From an uncultured Ruminococcus sp. (lineage in GTDB: Bacteria; Bacillota; Clostridia; Oscillospirales; Ruminococcaceae), in the NCBI GenBank assembly GCA_910579955.1, contig CAJTWE010000001.1, positions 115,916 through 179,915 on the forward strand: a stretch of DNA of 64,000 nucleotides, written 5' to 3'. Position numbers and translations under genes: made by a program. Positions 1 through 7,897 of this stretch are shown here, in pieces. The notes under the pieces are model-generated. The model was given only the letters and a program-made list of their open reading frames with translations. It did not search any database and had not been told where the DNA came from. How positions within the stretch are numbered: position 1 is the first letter of the stretch; each line of letters starts with the position of its first letter.

Positions 1-1187
1 TCGCCTATTTCAAGATCCTCAACAGATTCCGCAACCTTTGTTACAACGCCATTTATTTTAGCAATTTCCTGCGGATTTTGCTGTTTTTCAAGAGCTGCGT
101 CATATTCAATTTGAGCCTTTTTCTCTGCGATTTCCAAAGAATGTATCTCAATCTCCTGCTGTGAGATCTTATATTGAAGCTCTGAACGTGAATACATATA
201 ATCTTCACTCATATTATTAGCTGAAAGCAAAGTTATATCTGACAGTAGTTTAATAAATGCCATTGGCTGAGCTACTAATTCGGTAGTAGTGATTTCTGTA
301 GGAGGTTCAGTAGTAGGCTCTTCAGTAGTAGGCGGCTCAGTTGGTTCTTCTGGTATATTACTGTCTGCCGGATCGTAATCAAAAGTACCGCCTACCTGCA
401 CTATTCCATACCAAACACCGCCACCGTGTATCTGTACTCCTCCATCTTCTGTAAGTGTTATATTACTTCCCAAAGTCCAGTTATCAAGTACTGTTCCACT
501 CAGTGAATCAGGGGATACAAGCCATGCATAAGCGGCATATCCTGTCTCATCATATACCACAAATACTGCTGATGCATTAGTTTGATTTAGTTGTTCAAGA
601 ACGCTTCTATATACAACCGTTTCGCCCTTGCAGGCAAATTGATACGGATCTCCTGCCTGTCCGCTTCCCATTGCTGCATCAGACACATCCTTTACTTCTA
701 ACAGAATATTCGGATGTTCTCCCGGATCATCAGGAAAATCAGGTTCAAAGAAATCATCTGAAAAATCAGGAGCTTCCTCAGAAGGACGAAGTCCTTTAAG
801 CTTATCGAGTTCTTTTTTAGCCTGACGTATATTGTCTTGCGCCAATGCAAGAGCTGTTTTTTTCTGTGCAACGTCAAGCTCTACAGCAGTCATATCGTAA
901 TCAAGCAAAGGCGTACCTTTTTTTACTACATCGCCTTCTTTGATAAGAACCTTGTCTACAAGCTGACTATTTGCTAAAACTACGCTTTGAGTATTGCTTG
1001 CAACAACCATTCCATCCATATATATTTCGTCGCCCCAGTATTGCTCCATTACATATGAAACCGGAATTACTTCAACTTTATGTTTCTTAGCTTCTCTTGA
1101 ACGATAAAACATAAATCCGCCGGTTGCACTTCCTGCTATTACAGCAAGACATACAGCAATTGTAACTATCTTCTTTACTTTTGTCAT
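1..1187 (-). CDS. Membrane-fusion (HlyD/RND-type) adaptor of an ABC efflux system, 3' end outside window
   Basis: The frame is open from the ATG at 1187 to the window edge (395 codons, no stop), so the C-terminus is missing. The start overlaps the stop of the upstream ATPase gene as ATGA, with AGGAGG about 7 nt upstream. The N-terminus is a membrane anchor (about residues 5-27). A lipoyl-like half motif follows near residues 64-97 (VLIKEGDVVKKGTPLLDYD), then a helical hairpin arm. That arm is interrupted by about 170 residues: an acidic stretch, a compact Gly/Tyr-rich segment, and a Pro-Thr-Glu linker. The second coiled arm then resumes and leads back into a second lipoyl half (NGVVTKV). Adaptors of this family bridge a MacB-like permease to the envelope; a permease is expected just beyond the window. 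The inserted segment is not typical of the family and I do not recognise it. Confidence 0.85.
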   Translation of the reverse strand, partial: MTKVKKIVTIAVCLAVIAGSATGGFMFYRSREAKKHKVEVIPVSYVMEQYWGDEIYMDGMVVASNTQSVVLANSQLVDKVLIKEGDVVKKGTPLLDYDMTAVELDVAQKKTALALAQDNIRQAKKELDKLKGLRPSEEAPDFSDDFFEPDFPDDPGEHPNILLEVKDVSDAAMGSGQAGDPYQFACKGETVVYRSVLEQLNQTNASAVFVVYDETGYAAYAWLVSPDSLSGTVLDNWTLGSNITLTEDGGVQIHGGGVWYGIVQVGGTFDYDPADSNIPEEPTEPPTTEEPTTEPPTEITTTELVAQPMAFIKLLSDITLLSANNMSEDYMYSRSELQYKISQQEIEIHSLEIAEKKAQIEYDAALEKQQNPQEIAKINGVVTKVAESVEDLEIG

Positions 1188-1894
1188 GTTTCGCTGTCCT
1201 CCTGCCTTGATTCTGATTCAATATATCCGCCCTGATGCAGTCTACCGTCACGTATTGTTACTATTCTGCCGGCATGTTCAGCTATTTCCAGTTCATGAGT
1301 AATCATAACAATTGTTACCCCTTCATCATTCAGCTGATGAAAAAGCTCCATTACTTGTTCTCCAGAACGTGTATCCAGCGCTCCGGTAGGCTCATCGGCA
1401 AGAAGCATTCTTGGCTTGCTGACCATCGCACGTGCAATGGCAACTCGCTGCTTCTGACCGCCTGAAAGCTGCGTAGGCTTAAAATTCATTCTATCCTCAA
1501 GACCTACACGAACAAGCATTTCCTTTGCCCTTTGAATACGTTCTTTTTTCTTTACGCCTGCGTATAAAAGAGGAAGCGCAACATTTTCAATGACAGACTG
1601 ACGAGGCAGCAAATTGAAATTCTGAAATACAAAGCCGATCTTTTTATTACGAATATCAGAAAGCTGATTATCTGTACACTTACCAACATCTTGTCCATCA
1701 AATTTATATAGACCTGATGTTTGTAAATCGAGAAGTCCGATAATATTCATCAGTGTTGACTTGCCAGAACCAGACGGTCCCATAATAGCTAAATATTCCC
1801 CTTCGGAAACCTCTAAGTTGATATCAAAAAGCACAGGTATAGGTTCTTTTCCCTGATAATATGACTTACATATATCATGTAGTTCAAGTACCAT
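1184..1894 (-). CDS. MacB/LolD-type ABC transporter ATP-binding protein
   Basis: About 236 residues, the normal size for a MacB/LolD/FtsE-like ATPase. Visible motifs are Walker A GPSGSGKST near residue 40, the signature LSGGQKQRVAIARAM, Walker B MLLADEPTGALD and the switch histidine in MITHE. The ATPGAL-type Walker B context (DEPTGALD) is typical of exporters of the MacB class. I start at ATG 1894 rather than the in-frame GTG at 1903, because the purine-rich AAGGGCGG lies at a better distance from the ATG. The gene overlaps the end of the upstream adaptor by 11 bp and is itself overlapped by the next adaptor gene, so all three are translationally coupled. It should energise an FtsX-like permease located past the left edge. 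Confidence 0.92.
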   Translation of the reverse strand: MVLELHDICKSYYQGKEPIPVLFDINLEVSEGEYLAIMGPSGSGKSTLMNIIGLLDLQTSGLYKFDGQDVGKCTDNQLSDIRNKKIGFVFQNFNLLPRQSVIENVALPLLYAGVKKKERIQRAKEMLVRVGLEDRMNFKPTQLSGGQKQRVAIARAMVSKPRMLLADEPTGALDTRSGEQVMELFHQLNDEGVTIVMITHELEIAEHAGRIVTIRDGRLHQGGYIESESRQEDSET

Positions 1895-3281
1895 CAGCCA
1901 CACCGCCCTTCACAGAATCGACGTTTCCTCCATCTGCGGGTAATGCTCCATCCACTCCATCTTCCAAAGGAGTATCATCACCATCAGGAGTTTCTTCATA
2001 GAAATCAACGTCATTACCATCTTCCAAAGGAATATCCCCTTCCTCATAGAAATCCATATCATTGCCACCCTCAATAGGATTTGCCTCTTCGCCGCCTACA
2101 GCAGCTTCCTCTTCATTAGTGGTAGTACGCATGCCTTCTTTATATGAATCAGATGGAAATGCTATCATGTCATCATCTTCAAGACCGCTTACTATCTCAC
2201 AGTCGCCCATCATTTCATCGCTCTGTCCAAGCTCTACTTTTCTCTTTTCGAGTTTATCACCCGAACCAGCAGCCCAGACAAAGCTCTCACCGTCTTCATC
2301 AGTTACAATATAATCAGAATATAACCAAATTCCACTTTTTTCTATTGTACTGCCCTGATCCGGCGTTACAACAATATGCTGTCCCAACATAAGTCCATCA
2401 CTTGAATCCAGTGTTATGTAAAAAGGATATTTTGATGCTGTAGTCATATCATCATCGCCCATACCCATATAAAACGAATTATTCTGATTACTCTCAGCTT
2501 CTGTACCTATTTCAGTAATAGTTCCACTCCAAACTGTATCGTCTATACGTGAATGTATCGTAGCAGCCTGATCAGTGTATATCATATACATATTTTGCTC
2601 GCTGATCGTACATTTAACACGAAATTCACCGTCGGACATAATCTTCATAATAACATCGCTGCCGTCTGACTGGAGCTGTTCTACCGTTTTCAATGACTGT
2701 ACTGTTCCAGAGATTTCTGCTTTAACTGTTGCATTTTTTATTGTCTTTTTGAGTTTTTCCAGCTCAATTTCTTTTGTTTTTATATCATATTTTGTTTTTG
2801 CAATTTCAGTTTCAAGAGACTGTATCTGAGTTGTATATGTAAGCTGATCATCAGCACTTGCATTATACTTCTCACTTTCAAGCTGTTCGATCTGTTGTTC
2901 ACTGCTGCTTATTTCATTTTGCATTCTTTCAATTTCAACTTCACCCTGTGAAAGCTCAAGCTCCATTGATTCAATATCATATGTAAAGAGAGGATCGCCT
3001 GCTTTCACATGATCGCCGTCCTCAACAGATACCTTGGAAATAACCTTAGAAAGATCGACCTTTATCTCCTTTACTTCCTGAGGCTCTACAACTCCTGAAA
3101 ACCGCATATTTGCAGTATTTGAAACAGCTGTGTTTATCTCCGAAACTGCTGTAACATACGCCAGCCCGTCAGCACTACTGCCACTGCCGCTGCGTTTCCA
3201 TAAAAAAACACCACCCGCAGCAATTGCTACCGCAGTTATACCTGCAACTGTTCCTATTATTACCTTTTTGGATCTATCCAT
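1884..3281 (-). CDS. Membrane-fusion adaptor protein with acidic repeat tail (first gene of ABC efflux operon)
   Basis: About 465 residues. The start is ATG 3281 (MDRSKKVIIG), which has AAGGAGGAAGG immediately upstream; the frame extends 14 codons further without a better site. One N-terminal membrane helix (about 5-27) is followed by a lipoyl half (VEDGDHVKAGDPLFTYD), a long glutamate-rich coiled hairpin (about 115-185), the second lipoyl half (ATVKAEISGTVQSLK) and beta-barrel domains. This is the usual HlyD/MacA order. The last 80 residues are very acidic and repeat a motif of the form GNDxDFYEE / IPLEDG, which is unusual. The gene is first in the operon, about 110 nt downstream of a promoter with a palindromic operator. 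Two adaptors with one ATPase suggests they pair as a heteromer or serve different permeases; this is inference. Confidence 0.88.
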   Translation of the reverse strand: MDRSKKVIIGTVAGITAVAIAAGGVFLWKRSGSGSSADGLAYVTAVSEINTAVSNTANMRFSGVVEPQEVKEIKVDLSKVISKVSVEDGDHVKAGDPLFTYDIESMELELSQGEVEIERMQNEISSSEQQIEQLESEKYNASADDQLTYTTQIQSLETEIAKTKYDIKTKEIELEKLKKTIKNATVKAEISGTVQSLKTVEQLQSDGSDVIMKIMSDGEFRVKCTISEQNMYMIYTDQAATIHSRIDDTVWSGTITEIGTEAESNQNNSFYMGMGDDDMTTASKYPFYITLDSSDGLMLGQHIVVTPDQGSTIEKSGIWLYSDYIVTDEDGESFVWAAGSGDKLEKRKVELGQSDEMMGDCEIVSGLEDDDMIAFPSDSYKEGMRTTTNEEEAAVGGEEANPIEGGNDMDFYEEGDIPLEDGNDVDFYEETPDGDDTPLEDGVDGALPADGGNVDSVKGGVADGT

Positions 3282-3367
3282 TGTCCTTCCTCCTTGTGTA
3301 AACAAAAACCGTACGATGATCATTACAATTCATGCTGTTATTTTTAATAATGTACTTACAGTTTTAG

Positions 3368-3428
3368 GTGTTGCACTAGTAATGCAACACTATGAGTTTA
3401 GTATAGCACAGTCATAATATTTTGTCAA
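3368..3428 (-). promoter_or_regulatory. Sigma-A promoter with 23-bp palindromic operator for the ABC efflux operon
   Basis: On the minus strand TTGACA (3423-3428) and TATACT (3400-3405) are separated by exactly 17 bp. Just downstream of the -10, at 3368-3390, lies a perfect inverted repeat with arms GTGTTGCA and TGCAACAC around 7 bp. A bound dimer there would block early transcription, so repression is the likely mode. The regulator is not encoded in this part of the window; GntR/YtrA-, PadR- or TetR-like proteins use sites of this shape. Confidence 0.8.
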
Positions 3429-3539
3429 GTGAAAATTTTATGATAATTACATCAGCCATATACAATATATCATGAAAAAATACATGAAAAAATGCGTAAA
3501 AAAACGAACGCAAAAATAAAATTTGCATAAAAAAAGCTA

Positions 3540-3568
3540 TTGACAAATAATCGTAAAGATGTTATAAT
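3540..3568 (+). promoter_or_regulatory. Sigma-A promoter of the T-box / trpB paralogue transcript
   Basis: TTGACA at 3540-3545 and TATAAT at 3563-3568 with a 17-bp spacer: a consensus promoter. Transcription should begin near 3575, directly ahead of the T-box leader. Confidence 0.88.
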
Positions 3569-3574
3569 AAAGTA

Positions 3575-3861
3575 AATAAAACCGTTGAAGCGGAGATAAA
3601 GGTAATTATGCTTGCACAGAGAATCCGGGCAGCTGGGAGCCGGATGAAACACAGATTATCAAATGGACCGCTGAGGGCGCAGTCAAATGCATATTGATTT
3701 GTGCAAAGTATTCTGCGACGTACGGACACACGTCAGTTGTCAGGGGTATATTTGTATCCTGATAAGTGCATGGCATATTGCCGTGAATCAAGGTGGCACC
3801 ACGGATAATGATTTATTCGTCCTTGACAGAGATTTTTTCTTCCTGTCAAGGGCTTTTTGTT
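3575..3861 (+). promoter_or_regulatory. Tryptophan T-box leader (tRNA-Trp sensing riboswitch)
   Basis: The leader carries the conserved T-box sequence AAGGTGGCACCACGG at 3790-3804, enclosed by CCGTG (3781-3785) and CACGG to form the antiterminator. A terminator hairpin with a T-run follows. Stem I features (CAGAGA, CCGGGC...GAGCCGG) are visible. The probable specifier is TGG (Trp) at 3664-3666, in a block (ATCAAATGGACCGCTGAGGGC-like) that is identical in the leader of the trp operon at 18.3 kb. Uncharged tRNA-Trp should stabilise the antiterminator and turn on the downstream trpB paralogue. Confidence 0.92.
3821..3861 (+). terminator. T-box-regulated intrinsic terminator
   Basis: Arms CCTTGACAG (3821-3829) and CTGTCAAGG (3843-3851) are followed by GCTTTTTGTTTTT. 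This is the conditional terminator that competes with the antiterminator of the T-box leader. Confidence 0.9.
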
Positions 3862-3899
3862 TTTGACGGTATAAATTTTATTTTTTGGAGGTAATCATT

Positions 3900-5117
3900 A
3901 TGAATTACAATGGAATCGACTTTGACACCTATTTCAAAAATTACCCGGATATAAATGGATATTTCGGAAAATACGGCGGCTGCTATATTTCAGAAGAGCT
4001 GAAAAAGGCTATGGAAGAGATAACAGAAGCTTATTTTACAATCTGTAAATCAAGCAAATTTATAGGTGAACTGAGACGTATCCGCAAAGAATTTCAGGGC
4101 AGACCTACTCCGGTTTCACATCTGGAACGTCTTTCAAACAGCATAGGAAATGTTCAGCTCTATGTAAAACGTGAGGACCTTAATCATAGCGGCGCTCACA
4201 AGCTCAATCACTGTATGGGTGAAGCACTTCTGGCAAAGTATATGGGCAAAAAGAAGATAATCGCTGAAACAGGCGCTGGTCAGCACGGTGTTGCTTTGGC
4301 AACCGCTGCTGCATATTTCGGTCTGGAATGCGACATTTACATGGGTGCTGTCGACATCAAAAAGCAAGCTCCTAATGTTGCAAGAATGAAGATACTCGGC
4401 GCAAATGTGGTTGAAGTTACAGAGGGTCTGCAAACTCTTAAAGAAGCTGTTGATGCTGCATTTGCTGCTTATTCAAGAGATTACAAGGATTGCATTTACT
4501 GCATCGGTTCTGCTCTCGGTCCACATCCATTCCCTATGATGGTACGTGACTTCCAGAGCATTATTGGCATCGAAGCAAAGGATCAGTTCAAGGAAATGAC
4601 AGGTGAGCTGCCTGATGCTGTTGTCGCATGTGTAGGCGGTGGTTCTAATGCTATGGGTATGTTCTCTGCATTCCTCAATGAACCTGTTGATATCTATGGT
4701 GTTGAGCCTCTGGGAAGAGGATCTAAAATTGGTGATCATGCCGCAAGTATTACATTTGGAACAGAAGGCATTATGCATGGATTTAACAGCATCATGCTTA
4801 AAGATGAAAACGGTGAACCAGCGCCTGTATACTCTATCGCAAGCGGTCTGGATTATCCGTCATCAGGCCCTGAGCATGCTTTTCTCCATGATCTGGGCAG
4901 AATCAAGTATGATGTTGTAGACGACGATGAAACTATTGATGCATTCTTTAAGCTTTCAAGAATGGAAGGCATTATTCCTGCAATTGAAAGTTCACATGCC
5001 GTAGCATATGCAATGAAACTTGCAAAAAAAATGGAGCGTGGTTCAATTCTTATTAACCTTTCGGGCAGAGGCGACAAGGATATGGATTATATAATCGAAA
5101 AGTACGGCATTCGATAA
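3900..5117 (+). CDS. trpB: Tryptophan synthase beta chain paralogue, stand-alone
   Basis: 405 residues, PLP-dependent, fold type II. It should condense indole with serine to give tryptophan. The start is ATG 3900 with GGAGG at 3887-3891. The PLP lysine is K101 in GAHKLNH and the catalytic glutamate is E123 in AETGAGQHG; their spacing of 22 matches K87/E109 of the classic enzyme. The phosphate loop GGGSNAMG and the C-terminal SGRGDKD are intact, so it looks active. It is clearly more divergent than the operon copy at 23.1 kb, including in the region that contacts TrpA (KQAPNV...TEGLQTLKEAV), and no trpA lies beside it. Its own Trp T-box implies induction on tryptophan starvation. A role in indole salvage is an inference; a TrpB acting with the operon TrpA is the alternative. 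Confidence 0.9.
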   Translation: MNYNGIDFDTYFKNYPDINGYFGKYGGCYISEELKKAMEEITEAYFTICKSSKFIGELRRIRKEFQGRPTPVSHLERLSNSIGNVQLYVKREDLNHSGAHKLNHCMGEALLAKYMGKKKIIAETGAGQHGVALATAAAYFGLECDIYMGAVDIKKQAPNVARMKILGANVVEVTEGLQTLKEAVDAAFAAYSRDYKDCIYCIGSALGPHPFPMMVRDFQSIIGIEAKDQFKEMTGELPDAVVACVGGGSNAMGMFSAFLNEPVDIYGVEPLGRGSKIGDHAASITFGTEGIMHGFNSIMLKDENGEPAPVYSIASGLDYPSSGPEHAFLHDLGRIKYDVVDDDETIDAFFKLSRMEGIIPAIESSHAVAYAMKLAKKMERGSILINLSGRGDKDMDYIIEKYGIR

Positions 5118-5123
5118 TTTTTC

Positions 5124-5942
5124 ATGGCAAATATAAAAGAATTAACTGATATAACACTGCCTGAACTTCAGGTTTTTGCAAAGTTTTCTGAGCCTCAGCT
5201 TCTTCACTGGAATGAACCTCTTCCGGGAGTGTTTATTGCTGAAAGCCCAAAAGTTATAGAACGTGCCTTAAATAATGGATATGAACCTATCGTATTGCTT
5301 ATGAATCGACGTGATATAAATGGTGAAGCTGCAAATATAATTTCTATGTGTCAAGATACCCCTGTTTTTACAGGTGATGAGGAAACCATAGTATCGCTTA
5401 CAGGCTTTAAACTCATAAGAGGCGCACTTTGTGCCATGAGAAGAAAAGTCCTGCCTGCCATAGAAGATATATGCAAAAACACAAGGCGAATTGCTGTCTT
5501 GGAAAACATTGTAAATCCTACAAATATAGGCGCTATTTTCAGAAGTGCTGCTGCACTTAATATGGATGCCGTTTTGCTTACAAAGCACTGCTGTGATCCT
5601 TTATACAGACGTTCATCAAGAGTAAGTATGGGCACTGTATTTCAAGTTCCATGGACTTATATGAATACAGCTTTTACTGATATTGATACTTTGAAAAAAA
5701 TGGGATTCAAGACCGCATCTATGGCTCTTGATAAAAATTCTATTGACATAGATAACGATGATCTCTTGAATGAAGAAAAGCTGGCGGTTATACTTGGCAC
5801 TGAAGGTGATGGATTATCGCAGGATACTATAAAAAAATGTGATTATACCGTATGTATTCCAATGTCGCATAATGTTGATTCACTCAATGTTGCTGCCGCA
5901 AGTGCCGTTGCATTCTGGCAGCTTGGAAACAGAAAAAAATAA
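5124..5942 (+). CDS. SpoU/TrmH-family RNA 2'-O-methyltransferase
   Basis: 272 residues with a SPOUT knot fold. The three family motifs are all present: motif 1 ENIVNPTNIGAIFRSA, motif 2 ILGTEGDGLS and motif 3 IPMSHNVDSLNVAAASAVA. It would transfer a methyl group from S-adenosylmethionine to a ribose of rRNA or tRNA; the target nucleotide cannot be read from the sequence. About 120 N-terminal residues precede the catalytic domain, as in RlmB/TsnR-like enzymes with a substrate-binding extension. It begins 6 bp after the trpB paralogue with no clear Shine-Dalgarno site, so it is probably translated by coupling. It should therefore also be under the tryptophan T-box, which is an odd pairing. Confidence 0.88.
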   Translation: MANIKELTDITLPELQVFAKFSEPQLLHWNEPLPGVFIAESPKVIERALNNGYEPIVLLMNRRDINGEAANIISMCQDTPVFTGDEETIVSLTGFKLIRGALCAMRRKVLPAIEDICKNTRRIAVLENIVNPTNIGAIFRSAAALNMDAVLLTKHCCDPLYRRSSRVSMGTVFQVPWTYMNTAFTDIDTLKKMGFKTASMALDKNSIDIDNDDLLNEEKLAVILGTEGDGLSQDTIKKCDYTVCIPMSHNVDSLNVAAASAVAFWQLGNRKK

Positions 5943-5947
5943 TAATT

Positions 5948-5991
5948 AAACTGCACACAGATGAGAATAAAAAATCTTCTGTGTGCAGTTT
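5948..5991. terminator. Bidirectional intrinsic terminator
   Basis: Perfect 13-bp arms AAACTGCACACAG (5948-5960) and CTGTGTGCAGTTT (5979-5991), with TTTTATTTT on the plus side and a T-rich stretch on the minus side. It ends the methyltransferase transcript and the convergent MFS gene. Confidence 0.88.
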
Positions 5992-6016
5992 TTATTTTAA
6001 ATATATAAAAAAACTT

Positions 6017-7180
6017 TTATTTATTAGTAATCCTATTAAGTCTTTCTGAAAAGAAAAACATAACTATAAGCAAAATTATAAGGCATACTGGGAAAATAGC
6101 TATGCTCAGCTTTCCCGATAAAAATCCGAAAAGCGGAGGCATAAGAGCCGTTCCAACATATGCGCTTGCCATTTGTACGCCTATAACAGCTTGTGACGTA
6201 TCAGAACCAAAACGCCCCGGAACAGAATGGATAAGACATGGATAAATAGGCGCACATCCAAGGCCTATGAGCCACAATCCAACAAGTGAGAATATATAGC
6301 TAAAGGGAATAAACATAAACAAAATTCCTACTGTCAGTATTGCAACGCCCATACGTACCATCTGAACATCGTTGAATTTAGCAGTAAGGAATCCGCTCAA
6401 TAACCTGCCAATAGTTATTCCAAGGAAAAATATTGCTCCGAATTCCGCTGCTTTTTCAGCAGATATTCCTTTTTCAAAGACTATATAGCTTACAGCCCAC
6501 AAACTCGCTGTTTGTTCAATGGCACAATAGCAAAAAAACGTAAGCATCATTGTCTTTACACCTGAAATAGAAATAGTTTTTCCAATACCAAGAGGCTTGT
6601 GTTTTTCTTCCCCTGCTCCTGATATTTCAGAGGATTTTTTCTTCCAGAGAGGAAGCGACATAACAAGTATAAAAGTAAGCACGATCTGCAAAATAAATAT
6701 TGCAAAATAGCCTTTATTCCAGCCATGACCGTTTGTAAGAAAATATGACATAACATAAGGTCCGCATGAACAGCCTATTCCCCAAAAACAGTGAAGCCAG
6801 CTCATATGATTACTTTTGTAATGAACAGCTACATAATTGTTCAAAGCTGCATCAACACTTCCTGCACCAAGTCCATAGGGAATTGCCCACAGACATATCT
6901 GCCAGAACTCTCCGCTTAAATAAAAACCAAATAATGATATTGCCGTAGTTCCAACACTTATTGCAGTAATACCTCCTGTGCCCAGCTTATTAACAAGCCG
7001 TTCACTCAAAAGAGCAGAAAGAATAGTACAGCAAGCAATTATCATACTGACAATACCTGCATATGATACAGGCACATTCATTCCCTCATACATACTTGGC
7101 CATGCGGCTCCAAGAATTCCATCCGGCAAACCAAGACTTATAAATGAAATATATATTATAACTATCAAAAAATGAACCAT
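6017..7180 (-). CDS. Major facilitator superfamily transporter
   Basis: 387 residues, almost entirely hydrophobic, with about 12 predicted membrane helices and a polar central loop (KKKSSEISGAGEEKHKP) near residues 184-200. That is the usual split between two six-helix halves. The N-terminus SLGLPDGILGAAWPSMY resembles the sugar-porter-like FucP/FHS branch of the MFS. The substrate is not identifiable; sugar or drug are both possible. The start has GGGGTG 7 nt upstream. A shared terminator lies downstream. It is followed upstream, in the same orientation, by a thioesterase gene 41 bp away, so the two may be co-transcribed. Confidence 0.85.
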   Translation of the reverse strand: MVHFLIVIIYISFISLGLPDGILGAAWPSMYEGMNVPVSYAGIVSMIIACCTILSALLSERLVNKLGTGGITAISVGTTAISLFGFYLSGEFWQICLWAIPYGLGAGSVDAALNNYVAVHYKSNHMSWLHCFWGIGCSCGPYVMSYFLTNGHGWNKGYFAIFILQIVLTFILVMSLPLWKKKSSEISGAGEEKHKPLGIGKTISISGVKTMMLTFFCYCAIEQTASLWAVSYIVFEKGISAEKAAEFGAIFFLGITIGRLLSGFLTAKFNDVQMVRMGVAILTVGILFMFIPFSYIFSLVGLWLIGLGCAPIYPCLIHSVPGRFGSDTSQAVIGVQMASAYVGTALMPPLFGFLSGKLSIAIFPVCLIILLIVMFFFSERLNRITNK

Positions 7181-7221
7181 AATGTTTCACCCCATTAAAA
7201 TGATTGTATAAATCTGTTCTA

Positions 7222-7689
7222 TCAAAAATTTTCGCTGCGGCGAAGCTTTCTTAAATCAGTTCTTCTCTCCGCTGCCTCCCACTCAGCCTTTTCATCATCA
7301 GACTCAATAATGAGCCTTGGAACTTCCGTAGGATTTTCATTTTCATCAAGCGCCACCATAACAAGATATGCCGTATTTATAAGTTTTCTTGTACCGTTTA
7401 AATTCTCCACGTAGGTTTTTGTGCAAACCTCCATAGATGTTCTCTTGACATACGTTATATAGCCCTGAATTATTATAGTATCATTTGGGTGAGCTGGTGC
7501 CTGAAATGTCAAAGTATCAACAACCGCTGTAGTAACATTTCTGCCCGAATGACGTCTTGCAACAACAGCAGCAACCACATCTATCCACTCCATTAACTGT
7601 CCACCAAAAAGACGGTTATAACCATTGATATTTGCCTGTGTCAAAACCTGAACATGCTCCGAATATGAATCCTTTACTCTCTTTTCCAT
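7222..7689 (-). CDS. Acyl-CoA thioesterase, hotdog fold (YkhA/YciA-like)
   Basis: 155 residues from ATG 7689 (MEKRVKDSYSEHVQVL), which has AAAGGAAATATC upstream; an earlier ATG eight codons before lacks a site. The single hotdog domain shows NGYNRLFGGQLMEWIDVVAAVVARRHSG, where the Asn/Gly/Asp cluster is typical of the acyl-CoA thioesterase/BACH group, then TLTFQAPAHPNDTI and the final strands. It hydrolyses acyl-CoA to free acid and CoA; chain-length preference cannot be read. The C-terminus is rich in charged residues. It lies upstream of the MFS gene on the same strand. Confidence 0.9.
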   Translation of the reverse strand: MEKRVKDSYSEHVQVLTQANINGYNRLFGGQLMEWIDVVAAVVARRHSGRNVTTAVVDTLTFQAPAHPNDTIIIQGYITYVKRTSMEVCTKTYVENLNGTRKLINTAYLVMVALDENENPTEVPRLIIESDDEKAEWEAAERRTDLRKLRRSENF

Positions 7690-7831
7690 TGTGATATTTC
7701 CTTTCATTTTCAATTTTGTAGATATTATACAACATTTTTTTCAGTACGTCAAGATGCTTTTTGACCTCGTGTAAACTTTTTATTCAAAAGCAGATTTATG
7801 TGTAAACTGCGTGAAATTCCTTCTTTTTCAC

Positions 7832-7860
7832 TTGAAAGATCTGAATTTTTTTGCTATAAT
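7832..7860 (+). promoter_or_regulatory. Sigma-A promoter for the fused ABC transporter
   Basis: TTGAAA (7832-7837), 17-bp spacer, TATAAT (7855-7860). Transcription would start near 7867, about 30 nt before the ATG, leaving just room for the AGGAGG site. Confidence 0.75.
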
Positions 7861-7897
7861 AATAACATTATTATAATAAACAATAGGAGGTAAATGT

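Noticed and set aside
3900..5117. The trpB paralogue as another PLP enzyme such as threonine synthase or cysteine synthase.
   Set aside because: AETGAGQHG, GGGSNAMG, SGRGDKD and the K101-E123 spacing are specific to tryptophan synthase beta chains, and its leader senses tRNA-Trp.
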